From: an uncultured Lachnospiraceae bacterium
GTDB lineage: Bacteria; Bacillota; Clostridia; Lachnospirales; Lachnospiraceae
Direction of reading: 5' to 3'
Assembly (NCBI GenBank): GCA_947626745.1
Contig: CANQTF010000009.1
Location: forward strand, 1 to 64,000
DNA length: 64,000 bases
Shown here one piece after another: positions 19,672 through 29,852 of the stretch (the stretch's first letter is position 1; each line of letters starts with the position of its first letter). The position numbers and the translations under genes are program-made. The notes under the pieces are model-generated. The model was not told where the DNA came from. It saw only the letters and a list, made by a program, of their open reading frames with translations, and did not search any database.

Positions 19672-19902
19672 CTACGCTCTTCGATCCGGCTCTCCCGCGC
19701 TGATGTCCGTGTACATGTCAAGCAGCCCCACCGTCTCCGATGCGGGTCTGCCGTACATATGGCAGCACTTGTGCGAAACCGTCTTGCGCGCCTCCTCTTT
19801 CTCGTCAAAATTGACGCTCATGCGGTACACGCCCTGCGAGGACTCCGCGTCCAGATGCCGCATGACCTCTTCGACCATGTCGTCCTGTTCCATATCACCC
19901 AT
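19672..19902 (-). CDS. Small protein, 76 aa, unknown
   Basis: MGDMEQDDMVEEVMRHL start with upstream AAGAGG; sits between exporter genes. Confidence 0.6.
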   Translation of the reverse strand: MGDMEQDDMVEEVMRHLDAESSQGVYRMSVNFDEKEEARKTVSHKCCHMYGRPASETVGLLDMYTDISAGEPDRRA

Positions 19903-19918
19903 GACCATACCTCTTTTC

Positions 19919-21526
19919 TTACCACAGCAGAGAGTCGAGCAGATCGCCGTACTCGTATCCAAACTGCCATAGGATGTCGTACCAATCCGACTCCGACATC
20001 TCAAAAAACGCCGTCTCGGGTCTGACGGAAGGCCGGATCTCCTCGCGTAGCGGCTCGACGCTGATCTCTCCCGCCAGCCTTAACAGATCCTCACCGTCCA
20101 TGCTAAGCGCCGCCCGATCCAGACTAAATTCCACGCTCTCGCCCGCCGCATAATCGTCGATACTGCCCTCGACCACCAGCTGCAGCTCGGATCTCTCGTC
20201 TTTCACGGAGCAGTCCAGACTGACCGTATCCTCCACCGCGTCGCAGTCAAACACGAGTTTTATCTTATCTGTGGTCTCGCTGCCCTCGTTCATCTTCATA
20301 TCCATATCTACCAGATAGGTCTCGTCGTCCGCCGTCTGCTGTATCTGCCAGACGACCGCCAGCGGCGGGTCGTCGTCGGCATAAGCCGTAAGCTTGCCCT
20401 GCATCTTGTCGATGCTGCGCTCTTCGCCAAGGAAAAAGTATTCCACGTCCAGACTGCCGGCGCCGTCCAGCATTACCACCGGCTCTTCCGACACGATGCT
20501 CTCGATCCGGTTGCCCTTGCCGATCTCGATGAGAAGACACACGTCGGAAAGGACCAGTTCCTTGTAAGACTTTAAGTCGTACAGCTGCGCCGCCGACATC
20601 GCCCCGTAATCCTCCACGTCCACGACGCGCTTGAGCAGCCTGTCGCTCTCCTTCTGCGGAAATGTCACGCGATACACGCCCTTTTCCGCCTTCTCTATCG
20701 TCATCGCCCTGCGCAGCGCCTCCAACTCAGGCCCGGTCTCTTCAAACCAGTATCGAAATGCCCGCAGGGGATCCTGCCCGTCCTGACCGGAGAACAGATC
20801 GATGGAAAAATCCTCCATATCGAGCGGCGAGCCGCTCGCCAGAACGGAGTCGTTGTACTGGCTCACAACGTTCTCATTCTCGATGTACATATTCTCCAAA
20901 AAGAGCTCCGGCAGGGAAAAGCAGAATACCTCGCCGTCCGCATACAGATTCAGGTGCGCGAAATCATAGTTCATCAGGCTCAGACTCGTCTCGGCGCTCA
21001 TCTGCTTCTCATGCACGTCCTTGTAGAAATCCGTATCCACGCCCAAAGTCGTCTCGTTGATATAAGGCAGGAAATGACACAGCGTAAAGTCAAGCGAGCT
21101 TTCCACATGGCTGCCTTCCTCCCGCATCATCTCCGCGATATCGCTCAGGCCGAGCTTCTCCGTCAGAGGATTGCTGCTGTCCCTGATCTCCTTCGCCAGA
21201 TTCAAAAATCCCCTGTTGATCTTGTAGGACGGCGTACTCCGATAATACGAAAACGCGCCGATGCCGATACCGATCAGCGCCACAAGAGAACACAGGATGC
21301 CGACAGCGATCTTCTTGCCTGTGCCCTTGTTCCTGCCGGGGTCGTAGGGCTGCACCGGCTGTGTGCCGAAACCGTTCTGCGTCTGATAGCCCTGCGGTTG
21401 GTAAGGATTGTGGTAATAGGGATCGTTCTGCGGATAGCCGCCGTTTGCCTGATACGGATCCCCCTGCGGATAGCCGCCGTTTGTCTGCCCGTATGGATTG
21501 TTGCCGTTCTGATTCATACCGTCCAT
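19919..21526 (-). CDS. Membrane protein with N-terminal Gln/Asn/Gly/Pro/Tyr-rich tail and large extracytoplasmic domain
   Basis: PYGQTNGGYPQGDPYQANGGYPQNDPYYHNPYQPQGYQ then TM IAVGILCSLVALIGIGIGAF. Confidence 0.7.
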   Translation of the reverse strand: MDGMNQNGNNPYGQTNGGYPQGDPYQANGGYPQNDPYYHNPYQPQGYQTQNGFGTQPVQPYDPGRNKGTGKKIAVGILCSLVALIGIGIGAFSYYRSTPSYKINRGFLNLAKEIRDSSNPLTEKLGLSDIAEMMREEGSHVESSLDFTLCHFLPYINETTLGVDTDFYKDVHEKQMSAETSLSLMNYDFAHLNLYADGEVFCFSLPELFLENMYIENENVVSQYNDSVLASGSPLDMEDFSIDLFSGQDGQDPLRAFRYWFEETGPELEALRRAMTIEKAEKGVYRVTFPQKESDRLLKRVVDVEDYGAMSAAQLYDLKSYKELVLSDVCLLIEIGKGNRIESIVSEEPVVMLDGAGSLDVEYFFLGEERSIDKMQGKLTAYADDDPPLAVVWQIQQTADDETYLVDMDMKMNEGSETTDKIKLVFDCDAVEDTVSLDCSVKDERSELQLVVEGSIDDYAAGESVEFSLDRAALSMDGEDLLRLAGEISVEPLREEIRPSVRPETAFFEMSESDWYDILWQFGYEYGDLLDSLLW

Positions 21527-21571
21527 ATTTTCCCCTCGTTCTTTCTCTGCATCTCCTGTGTTCTTCAGCCC

Positions 21572-22276
21572 CTAAAACAGCTTTGCCAGTTCCTCGCCCC
21601 GCAGCCGGTTGTCCGCCTGCTGCAGGACGCCGTCCTTCATGACATAGATCTTACTGCACAGCGCCAGTTCACTCTCCTCGTGGGTCGTGATGACTACCGT
21701 ACCCCTGCGCTCCAGATAGGTCTGCAGATATGCGCGTATGTCCGCCTTGCAGACCAGATCAAGGGCCGCGCTCGGTTCGTCCAACAGCAGGATCGGCGGC
21801 GCTTCCGCCATCGCGATGCCGATGCTCACCCGCTTCTTCATACCGCCCGAAAGCCTGTCGGCCCGTGTGCCGGCGAAAGCCCCGATCCCCATAAGCTGCA
21901 GGAAGCCCTGTGACAGCTCCCGCCGGAGCACGCGTTTATCGGGATACCAAAGGCGGAGATTATCATAGACGGTGAGCTCCGGGATCAGCGGATCCTCCTG
22001 CGGAACGTAGCCCGTCATCTTCCTGATGACTTCTCGGTCACAGCGTATCCTGCCCGTCCGGCCGCCGCTCCACGCCGTTCTGCCCCCGTATGCGACCGTG
22101 CCGCTTTTCGGCTTCAGTGTGCCGGCTAGGATCGACAAAAGCGTGGATTTGCCGCAGCCGTTAGCGCCCACGATGCCGACGCACTCGCCGCGCGCCGCCG
22201 TGAAAGATACACCCTTCAAAACGCGCCGTCTGCCATATGAACTTGTAACGTCCGCCGCCGTGATCATGTTCTCCAT
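21572..22276 (-). CDS. ABC transporter ATP-binding protein
   Basis: Walker A GANGCGKST, signature LSGGMKKR, Walker B ILLLDEPSA. Confidence 0.93.
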   Translation of the reverse strand: MENMITAADVTSSYGRRRVLKGVSFTAARGECVGIVGANGCGKSTLLSILAGTLKPKSGTVAYGGRTAWSGGRTGRIRCDREVIRKMTGYVPQEDPLIPELTVYDNLRLWYPDKRVLRRELSQGFLQLMGIGAFAGTRADRLSGGMKKRVSIGIAMAEAPPILLLDEPSAALDLVCKADIRAYLQTYLERRGTVVITTHEESELALCSKIYVMKDGVLQQADNRLRGEELAKLF

Positions 22277-22302
22277 GCTCTTATAGTACCATAGATCCCC
22301 CT

Positions 22303-22338
22303 AAAAAGAAACGCTAAAGCATAATACTTTAGCGTTTC
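22303..22338 (-). terminator. Intrinsic terminator downstream of etfA
   Basis: Minus strand GAAACGCTAAAG-TATTATG-CTTTAGCGTTTC-TTTTT; 12-bp perfect stem. Confidence 0.9.
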
Positions 22339-22406
22339 CGTGTCATTTCTTTTTATCAGGCGTCCGATCCGACAGATGCGCTTCTGCGCGTTCCGCCGGC
22401 AGACGA

Positions 22407-23453
22407 TCATTTTGCCGCCGCGATCTCCGCCTTCAGAGCCTCCGTCAGCTTGGGCACGATCTTGTTCAGATCGCCCACCACGCCATAGTCCGCTACGTCA
22501 AAGATCGGCGCGTCCGCATCCTTGTTGATCGCAACGATGATGTCCGACTCTTCCATACCGGCCACGTGCTGGATCGCACCGGAGATGCCGATCGCAAAGT
22601 AAAGATTGGGGCGAACGGTCTTGCCCGTCTGTCCTACCTGCAGATCCTTCGGCTTCCAGCCGGAATCCACGACCGCGCGGGAGCAGCTCACCGTGCCGCC
22701 CAACACCTCGGCGAGATCCTCAAGGATCTTGAAGTTCTCCGGGCTGCCGACGCCGCGGCCGCCGGATACAAGGATCTTGGCGTCCATGATATCCACCGTC
22801 TCGGTAACGGCTTTCACGATGTCGAGGATCTCCACGTATTTGTTATCAGGCGTAAAGCCCGGATTAAACTCTTCCACAACCGCCTTTGCGCCTTTGATCG
22901 GCTCGATCTTCTGCATAACGCCCGCGCGGACCGTCGCCATCTGCGGACGGTTGTAAGGGCACGCGATCGTCGCGATCGTATTGCCGCCGAAAGCGGGACG
23001 TGTCATCAGAAGCTGATTATGTAACTGCTCCTGCCCCGGAACCGCCTGCAGCGGGAAATCGCCGATCTCCAGAACGGTACAGTCCGCCGTCAGACCTGTA
23101 GCGACCCTCGCGGACACTCTGGGACCCAAGTCGCGGCCGATAGCCGTAGCGCCGACCAGCATGATCTCCGGCTTGTATTTATTGATGACAGACGCCAGCG
23201 CGTGTGCGTAAGGCTCGGTCCTGTAATCCTTCAGCTCGGGATCGTCCACCACGATCACCTTGTCCGCTCCGTACTCGGCAAGCTGATCCGTCAGTCCTTT
23301 GATGCCGGATCCCAGCAAAACCGCGGTCACTTCCGCATTTAAATCTGCAGCCAGGTCTTTTGCCTTGCCGAGCAGCTCGAAGGCGATGCTGCTGATCTCG
23401 TTGTCTACCTGTTGCGCAAAGACATATACTCCCTTGTATTCTTCTAAATTCAT
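22407..23453 (-). CDS. etfA: Electron transfer flavoprotein alpha subunit
   Basis: [14 protein letters not shown]-terminal [30 protein letters not shown]; start trimmed to [15 protein letters not shown]. Confidence 0.95.
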   Translation of the reverse strand: MNLEEYKGVYVFAQQVDNEISSIAFELLGKAKDLAADLNAEVTAVLLGSGIKGLTDQLAEYGADKVIVVDDPELKDYRTEPYAHALASVINKYKPEIMLVGATAIGRDLGPRVSARVATGLTADCTVLEIGDFPLQAVPGQEQLHNQLLMTRPAFGGNTIATIACPYNRPQMATVRAGVMQKIEPIKGAKAVVEEFNPGFTPDNKYVEILDIVKAVTETVDIMDAKILVSGGRGVGSPENFKILEDLAEVLGGTVSCSRAVVDSGWKPKDLQVGQTGKTVRPNLYFAIGISGAIQHVAGMEESDIIVAINKDADAPIFDVADYGVVGDLNKIVPKLTEALKAEIAAAK

Positions 23454-23499
23454 GATAATCCTCCAATCTGAGCATTCGTTTGATTTCTTTTTGCAGCTA

Positions 23500-24282
23500 T
23501 CAGATGACATGCTTTTCTTTCAACTTGCCTACAATATAGCTTACGGATTCGTCGGGATCGAGGTTGACTTTCTCGCCCGCGCCTTTTCTCACTTTGTCGG
23601 ACGCTTTCGCGATCTTGGTCGGAGAGCCCTTCAGACCCAAGTTGGAATCGTCTACGTCCTTTAAGTCCGCTCTGCCCCATACGGTGATCTCTTTACTGTA
23701 AGCATCGAAGATACCGCCGGGCGTCATGTAGCGTGGCTCGTTCAGCTCGGACAGGGCGGTGATCAGGCAGGGCATCTTAGCCTTGACCACATGGTATCTG
23801 TCCTCAAACTGACGCTCAACGATAACGCTGTCGCCCTCGACCTTGATATTCTGCGCATAGGAGATAACGGGAATATTCAAATGCTCGGAGATCTGGGGGC
23901 CTACCTGCGCCGTATCGCCGTCGATCGCCTGACGGCCCGTGATGATAAGGTCATATTCCAGATTTCTGAGCGCACCTGCGATCGTCGTGGAGGTCGCCCA
24001 CGTATCCGCGCCGCCGAGCACTCTGTCCGTCACGAGAATACCCTTGTCCGCGCCCATTGCCATAGCCTCGCGCAGCACTTCCTCCGCCTTGGGGAGTCCC
24101 ATCGTCACGACCGTTACTTCCGCACCAAACTGATCCTTTAATTTCAGCGCCGCTTCCAGACCGGCTTTATCATCGGGGTTCATGATCGTGAGCATCGCGC
24201 CTCTGTCGAGCGTTCCGTCCGGATTAAACTTGACGCCGCCCTTTGTATCAGGAACCTGTTTAATACAAACAACAATTTTCAT
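23500..24282 (-). CDS. etfB: Electron transfer flavoprotein beta subunit
   Basis: MKIVVCIKQVPDT, TGRQAIDGDTAQVGPQ. Confidence 0.95.
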   Translation of the reverse strand: MKIVVCIKQVPDTKGGVKFNPDGTLDRGAMLTIMNPDDKAGLEAALKLKDQFGAEVTVVTMGLPKAEEVLREAMAMGADKGILVTDRVLGGADTWATSTTIAGALRNLEYDLIITGRQAIDGDTAQVGPQISEHLNIPVISYAQNIKVEGDSVIVERQFEDRYHVVKAKMPCLITALSELNEPRYMTPGGIFDAYSKEITVWGRADLKDVDDSNLGLKGSPTKIAKASDKVRKGAGEKVNLDPDESVSYIVGKLKEKHVI

Positions 24283-24316
24283 TGTATCTCTCTCCTTATA
24301 AAATAAATTTTATCTA

Positions 24317-25483
24317 CTATTTCAACAGTGCGCCTGAGATGACCATACGCTGCACTTCGCTTGTTCCCTCGTAGATCTCCGTGATCTTGGCATCGCGCAT
24401 CATACGCTCCACATCGTACTCTCTGATGTAGCCGTATCCGCCGTGGAGCTGGACCGCCTTGGTGGTCACTTCCATAGCGACCTCGGCCGCATACAGCTTC
24501 GCCATCGCCGCCTCCACAGAGTAGGATACCTTCGGGTTGGAGGCATATTCCGCCTTCTTCATGGCCGCCTTGTACACCAGCATCTGCGCGGCCTGTACCT
24601 TGGTAGCCATGTCCGCCAGCTGGAACTGCGTGTTCTGGAAAGCGCCGATCGTCCTGCCGAACTGCTTTCTCTCTTTCACGTACGCGATCGTCGTCTCCAG
24701 CGCGCCCTCCGCAAGGCCGAGCGCCTGAGCGGCGATGCCGATACGTCCGCCATCCAGCGTGTGCATAGCGATGTTGAAGCCCTTGCCCTGCTGTCCTAAC
24801 AGATTGTCCTTCGGGATACGGCAGTCCGTGAAGATCAACTCGTATGTAGAGGAACCGCGGATACCCATCTTCTTCTCCTTCGTGCCGAACGTGAAGCCGG
24901 GCGTTCCCTTCTCCACGATAAATGCGGAGATCTCCTTCTGCATCCTGCCGCGCTTCTCGACCGTGCCGGTGATCGCGAAAATAACATACACATCGGCTTC
25001 CTTACCGTTGGTGATAAAGCACTTGGAGCCGTTCAACACCCACTCGTCCCCGTCAAGGACGGCCTTCGTCTGCTGCCCCTGCGCGTCTGTGCCCGCGCCG
25101 GGCTCGGTCAGGCCGAATGCGCCCAGCTTCTCGCCTTTTGCAAGAGGAATGAGATATTTCTGCTTCTGCTCTTCCGTGCCGTAGGTCATGATCGGATCGC
25201 AGCAGAGGGACGTGTGCGCGGACACGATAACGCCGGTCGTACCGCATACCTTGGACAGCTCTTCCACGCACATCACATAAGTCAAAGGATCGCAGCCCTG
25301 TCCGCCGTACTCCTTCGGAACGGGAATGCCCAGAAATCCTAATTTCGCCATTTTCTCAACTGTCTCCCGCGGGAAGGTCTCCGTCTCGTCTACCTCCTGC
25401 GCGAGCGGCTTTACTTCTTTTTCAGAGAACTCTTTAAAGAGCGCTCTCGCCATTTCATGTTCTTTGCTCAAAGTAAAATCCAT
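24317..25483 (-). CDS. bcd: Acyl-CoA (butyryl-CoA) dehydrogenase
   Basis: AFGLTEPGAGTDA, GYGYIREYDVERMMRDAKITEIYEGTSEVQR; next to etfBA. Confidence 0.93.
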   Translation of the reverse strand: MDFTLSKEHEMARALFKEFSEKEVKPLAQEVDETETFPRETVEKMAKLGFLGIPVPKEYGGQGCDPLTYVMCVEELSKVCGTTGVIVSAHTSLCCDPIMTYGTEEQKQKYLIPLAKGEKLGAFGLTEPGAGTDAQGQQTKAVLDGDEWVLNGSKCFITNGKEADVYVIFAITGTVEKRGRMQKEISAFIVEKGTPGFTFGTKEKKMGIRGSSTYELIFTDCRIPKDNLLGQQGKGFNIAMHTLDGGRIGIAAQALGLAEGALETTIAYVKERKQFGRTIGAFQNTQFQLADMATKVQAAQMLVYKAAMKKAEYASNPKVSYSVEAAMAKLYAAEVAMEVTTKAVQLHGGYGYIREYDVERMMRDAKITEIYEGTSEVQRMVISGALLK

Positions 25484-25519
25484 GATCTTCTTTTCCTCCA
25501 TATATTTTTAATGATCTGC

Positions 25520-26359
25520 CTATTTCGTATAATTGAAGAAGCCTTCTCCGGTCTTTCTGCCAAGCTTCTTCTCCTCAACCATCTTTTTGAGAAGCGGCTG
25601 CGGAGCGTACTTCGCATCCTTGGTCTCGTTGTAGAGGACTTCCATGATCGCAAGGCAGATATCCAGACCGATCAGATCGCCCAAGTGAAGCGGGCCCATG
25701 GGGTGGGACGCGCCGAGCTGCATCGCAACGTCGATATCCTCTGCGGAAGCCGTACCTGCATCAAGCACACCGATCGCCTCGTTGATCATCGGGATCAGGA
25801 TCCGGTTTACCACAAAGCCGGGAGCCTCCTTCACCTGAACGGGAGTCTTGCCGATCTCCGTGGCGATAGCCGTGATCTTGTCTACCATTTCCTGCGGCGT
25901 GTTCTCGCCTCTGATGACCTCCACCAGCTTCATCCTGTCGGCAGGGTTAAAGAAGTGCATACCGATCATCGGCCTGTCCAGCCCTTCTCCTATCTTCGTT
26001 ATGGAGAGAGAGGACGTGTTGGAAGCGAACATGCAGTCCTTTCTGACAATGCCCATCAGTTCCTTGAAGATCTGCTGTTTGATCTCCATTTTTTCCAGAG
26101 CGACCTCGATGATCAGGTCACAGTCCGTACAGATACCGTTTAAGCCCGTCGTGATCTTGCTCATGACCTCGTCCGCTTTTTCCTTGGTGATCTTCTCCTT
26201 GCCTACAAGAAAATCCATGTTCTTCTGAATCTTAGCCTTACCGCCCTCAGCATACTCTTCCTTGATATCACAGAGGCATACCTCGTAACCGTCTGTCATG
26301 GCAAACGCCTGTGCAATACCGGAACCCATGGTTCCCGCGCCGATAACTCCTACTTTCAT
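25520..26359 (-). CDS. hbd: 3-hydroxybutyryl-CoA dehydrogenase
   Basis: MKVGVIGAGTMGSGIAQ, GMHFFNPADRMKLVEVI; start with strong RBS AAAGGAGG. Confidence 0.95.
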   Translation of the reverse strand: MKVGVIGAGTMGSGIAQAFAMTDGYEVCLCDIKEEYAEGGKAKIQKNMDFLVGKEKITKEKADEVMSKITTGLNGICTDCDLIIEVALEKMEIKQQIFKELMGIVRKDCMFASNTSSLSITKIGEGLDRPMIGMHFFNPADRMKLVEVIRGENTPQEMVDKITAIATEIGKTPVQVKEAPGFVVNRILIPMINEAIGVLDAGTASAEDIDVAMQLGASHPMGPLHLGDLIGLDICLAIMEVLYNETKDAKYAPQPLLKKMVEEKKLGRKTGEGFFNYTK

Positions 26360-26376
26360 TGTGATTCCTCCTTTAA

Positions 26377-26549
26377 AAGATGTTCTTAGTTTTTGTTTTC
26401 GATCCGCCAAAGCATTCGACTGGGCGGCCGTGTTTACCACTCGAAAATCCTTTTGCTCCGCAAAACCGCGCTTTCGCGCTTCTGATTTTCTCGTTGTACG
26501 CCGTCAAAAAAGCAAATGCCGCTTCGCGTCGCTTGCTTTTTTATGACGG
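26377..26549 (-). other. Structured crt-hbd intergenic element (long hairpin plus possible three-way junction)
   Basis: Inverted arms 26500-26515/26533-26550; outer stem 26443-26449/26484-26490 enclosing two smaller hairpins. Confidence 0.6.
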
Positions 26550-27335
26550 CTACACGTTTTTGAAGGGCTCTTTGACCTTCTCCTTATTCTTGTCGAGGAA
26601 AAATGCCATGCCGTACTTCTGATCTTCCGTCTCGAAGCAGTCGCCGAACAGCTTCTCCTCGATCACGAGCGCCTCGTCCATGCCGGCTTCCAATCCGTCG
26701 TTGATAGCCTTCTTGCAGTTGCGCACCGCGATAGGCGCGTTCTTGGCGATCACCGCCGCCATCTTCTCCGCTGCCGCCATGAGTTCTTCCTGCGGATATA
26801 CCGCATTCACCAGACCGATCCGCAAAGCCTCGTCCGCCTTGATGTTTCTCGCCGTGTAGATCATCTGTTTCGCCATGCCCGGCCCCACGATCCTCGCAAG
26901 TCGCTGCGTGCCGCCGAATCCGGGGGTGATGCCCAGGCCCGTCTCGGGCTGTCCGAACACCGCATTCTCGGAGCAGATCCTGATGTCGCAGCTCATGGAG
27001 ATCTCACAGCCGCCGCCCAGCGCAAAGCCGTTGACCGCGGCGATCACCGGGATCGGGAAAGTCTCGATCCTGCGGAACACATCGTTGCCCTTCTTGCCGA
27101 AGGCTTCGCCCTCCGCTTTCGTTAAGGTGCTCATCTCCCCGATGTCCGCGCCGGCGACGAAGGATTTCTGCCCTGCGCCGGTTAAGATCAGACATCTGAT
27201 CTCCTGCAGATCTACATTGTCCAGAGTCTTGTCCAACTCTTCCAACACGGTAGAGTTTAATGCGTTTAATGCCTTTTCACGGCTGATCGTGATGATTCCG
27301 ATCTGCCCTTTTACTTCATATAATACAAATTCCAT
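26550..27335 (-). CDS. crt: Enoyl-CoA hydratase/crotonase (3-hydroxybutyryl-CoA dehydratase)
   Basis: AVNGFALGGGCEISMSCDIRI, FGQPETGLGITPGFGGTQRL. Confidence 0.94.
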   Translation of the reverse strand: MEFVLYEVKGQIGIITISREKALNALNSTVLEELDKTLDNVDLQEIRCLILTGAGQKSFVAGADIGEMSTLTKAEGEAFGKKGNDVFRRIETFPIPVIAAVNGFALGGGCEISMSCDIRICSENAVFGQPETGLGITPGFGGTQRLARIVGPGMAKQMIYTARNIKADEALRIGLVNAVYPQEELMAAAEKMAAVIAKNAPIAVRNCKKAINDGLEAGMDEALVIEEKLFGDCFETEDQKYGMAFFLDKNKEKVKEPFKNV

Positions 27336-27351
27336 ATCCGCTCTTTCCTCC

Positions 27352-28533
27352 TTAGTCTCTCTCCACGATCGTCGCGCAGCCCATACCGCCGCCAATGCAG
27401 AGCGTCGCAAGACCTTTCTTGACGTCACGTTTCTGCATCTCGTGAAGGAGCGTGACAAGGATACGGCAGCCGGACGCGCCTACCGGATGACCGAGCGCGA
27501 TCGCGCCGCCGTTCACGTTGAGAACGTCGTCGCTGAAACCAAGATCCTTCTGTACGGCCAGAGACTGTGCCGCAAATGCCTCGTTTGCCTCGATCAGGTC
27601 GAAGTCGTCGATCTTCATGCCGGCCTTCGCCATCGCTTTCTGCGTCGCGGGTACGGGGCCGACGCCCATGATCGCGGGATCCACACCGCCCAAAGCGCCC
27701 GCAACGAAGGTCGCCATCGGTTTCACGCCGAGTTCCTTTGCCTTCTCCTCACTCATGACAACGATCGCGGCCGCACCGTCGTTGATACCGGAAGCGTTGG
27801 CCGCCGTAACGATGCCGTCGGGCTTGAACGCGGGGCGCAGCTTGGAGATGCTCTCCACGGTAACGCCGGCGCGGGGGCCTTCGTCCGTATCAAAGATGAC
27901 CGTCTCTTTCTTCTTCTTGACTTCCACGGGAACGATCTCGTCCTTGAACTTGCCCTCCGCGCGGGCCTTCTCGCATTTCTGCTGAGACCACGCCGCGAAC
28001 TTATCCAGATCCTCTCTCGTAAAGCCGTACTTCTCGGCCACATTCTCCGCCGTAATACCCATATGATAATTGTTAAAAGCATCCCACAGCGCATCGTTCA
28101 CCATGGTATCTACCAGAGTCGCATTGTTCATTCTGTAGCCGTAACGCCCCTGCATCGCCGCATAAGGCGCCATGGACATATTCTCCATACCGCCGGCTAC
28201 GACCACATCGGCGTCACCCGCCTGAATCATTTGCGCCGCCATATTGACACAGTTAAGACCGGAACCGCAGACCACATTCACCGTGACTGCCGGAGTGGTG
28301 ACAGGCAGTCCTGCGTTGATGGAAGCCTGACGCGCTACATTCTGTCCCAGACCCGCCTGGATAACGCAGCCCATATATACATGATCAACGGCGTCCGCAG
28401 GAACACCCGCTCTCTTTAAAGCCTCTTTGATTACGATAGATCCGAGCACCGGCGCCGGCGTCGTGCTCAAGCCTCCGCCCATAGTACCGATCGCCGTACG
28501 GCATGCTCCCGCCAAAACAACTTTTTTTGCCAT
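27352..28533 (-). CDS. thlA: Acetyl-CoA C-acetyltransferase (thiolase)
   Basis: [47 protein letters not shown]. Confidence 0.95.
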   Translation of the reverse strand: MAKKVVLAGACRTAIGTMGGGLSTTPAPVLGSIVIKEALKRAGVPADAVDHVYMGCVIQAGLGQNVARQASINAGLPVTTPAVTVNVVCGSGLNCVNMAAQMIQAGDADVVVAGGMENMSMAPYAAMQGRYGYRMNNATLVDTMVNDALWDAFNNYHMGITAENVAEKYGFTREDLDKFAAWSQQKCEKARAEGKFKDEIVPVEVKKKKETVIFDTDEGPRAGVTVESISKLRPAFKPDGIVTAANASGINDGAAAIVVMSEEKAKELGVKPMATFVAGALGGVDPAIMGVGPVPATQKAMAKAGMKIDDFDLIEANEAFAAQSLAVQKDLGFSDDVLNVNGGAIALGHPVGASGCRILVTLLHEMQKRDVKKGLATLCIGGGMGCATIVERD

Positions 28534-28626
28534 CTTCTTTCCCTCCGTTATGGTTTAGTCTGTAAATACAGCTTTGTTTTTTGCGGCCGACAAAGATTGT
28601 TATTTTTTTATCATTGTCCGCTTTTC

Positions 28627-29748
28627 CTATTGTATCATAGCACCATTGTTTTTGCAATGCTTTTCTGCCTCGGGATCTGCCATTTCGCGGGTGCGCCTCC
28701 ACTCCTTTGTCCCCTCGACTTTAGCGGCTTCGCTGCGGTTGCGATAGAGGAACTTGGTCAGCTCATAGCAGTCCACCCAGATCTCGTTGTTTCCTTCCTT
28801 CTGCGACTCGTCAAAAATAAGCTGCAGCCCCCAGTGCAGATGCACCGTCTCTATGTTGTTGACGTTCTCCTTCGTGCTGTAGCCGGTGTGTCCCATATAA
28901 CCGATCACGTCGCCCGCCGTCACGACACTGCCTTCCTCAAGCCCTTCGGCATAAGGATAATTCTGCCGCAGATGCGCGTAGTAATAGTAACGTCTGCCGT
29001 CAAAGCTGCGGATACCGATGCGCCAGCCGCCGTACTGGTTCCAGCCGAGCGCCTCCACGACACCGGATTCTATGGCGATGATCGGCGTGCCGATCTGTCC
29101 CATCATGTCATGCCCCAAGTGCGGCCTCGCATAGCCGTAGTTTCGTGAAGCGCCGAAATCGTCATAATGACTGTAGTCGAATCCCTTGGCGATAGGCGAG
29201 AACGCCTTCAGGCCGTAATATTCCTTCCACGTATCCTCCTCTTTCAGCGAAAACTCTCCCACCATGCCGCCCAGCACGGCGGTGTACGCCTCCAGATAAT
29301 AATCGTAGTACTCCATGTCCTCCGTCAGCTCTTTCATGGTCGCCTCGCCGCTCTGCAGCTTCTCTGCGGCTTCGTTGATCTTCCTCACACTGCCGCTGTC
29401 GAACTTTCCCCCGGTCTTCGCCCCCGCATAGGCGAGAAGCTCGATCCAGTTCAGATGCACCTTTTGTCCGTAAGATCCCACATCCAGATCGTACGCCGCC
29501 GCCATCGCCTCACAGGTCACGTTAAATTCCACCCACTTGATGTAGTCTCCATCCGCCGTCACCTCCACGGCCTCCCGCTCACCGGCCGTCCATGCGGCGC
29601 CGCCGCCCTGCAGCGCCGGATCCCGCCATCTGTCCGTCAGTTCTCTGCAGACAGCGGCGCAGCACAGTGCAAGCAGCAGGATCAGTTCGACCCGCACGGC
29701 GGACCTGATGCCGCCTCTGTCGCCCCTTCTCTTCATACACGCTCCCAC
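28627..29748 (-). CDS. M23 family (LytM-like) metallopeptidase
   Basis: RPHLGHDMMGQIGTPIIAIESGVV, YYYAHLR, HLHWGLQL. Confidence 0.85.
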   Translation of the reverse strand: MGACMKRRGDRGGIRSAVRVELILLLALCCAAVCRELTDRWRDPALQGGGAAWTAGEREAVEVTADGDYIKWVEFNVTCEAMAAAYDLDVGSYGQKVHLNWIELLAYAGAKTGGKFDSGSVRKINEAAEKLQSGEATMKELTEDMEYYDYYLEAYTAVLGGMVGEFSLKEEDTWKEYYGLKAFSPIAKGFDYSHYDDFGASRNYGYARPHLGHDMMGQIGTPIIAIESGVVEALGWNQYGGWRIGIRSFDGRRYYYYAHLRQNYPYAEGLEEGSVVTAGDVIGYMGHTGYSTKENVNNIETVHLHWGLQLIFDESQKEGNNEIWVDCYELTKFLYRNRSEAAKVEGTKEWRRTREMADPEAEKHCKNNGAMIQ

Positions 29749-29821
29749 GATACCCTCTCTGCCCGCCGTTTCGCACTGCCGCTTCCGTGCGGTCAGAAAT
29801 TTATGGTTATGTATATGAGAA

Positions 29822-29852
29822 AAACCTGCGGGTTATGTCAGCCCGCAGGTTT
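29822..29852 (-). terminator. Intrinsic terminator overlapping the 3' end of the GT2/GtrA gene
   Basis: AAACCTGCGGG...CCCGCAGGTTT followed by T's on the minus strand. Confidence 0.8.

Noticed and set aside
26875-28419. 514-aa plus-strand ORF opposite thlA/crt
   Set aside because: Entirely antisense to clear thiolase and crotonase genes; composition-driven shadow ORF with no domain signature.
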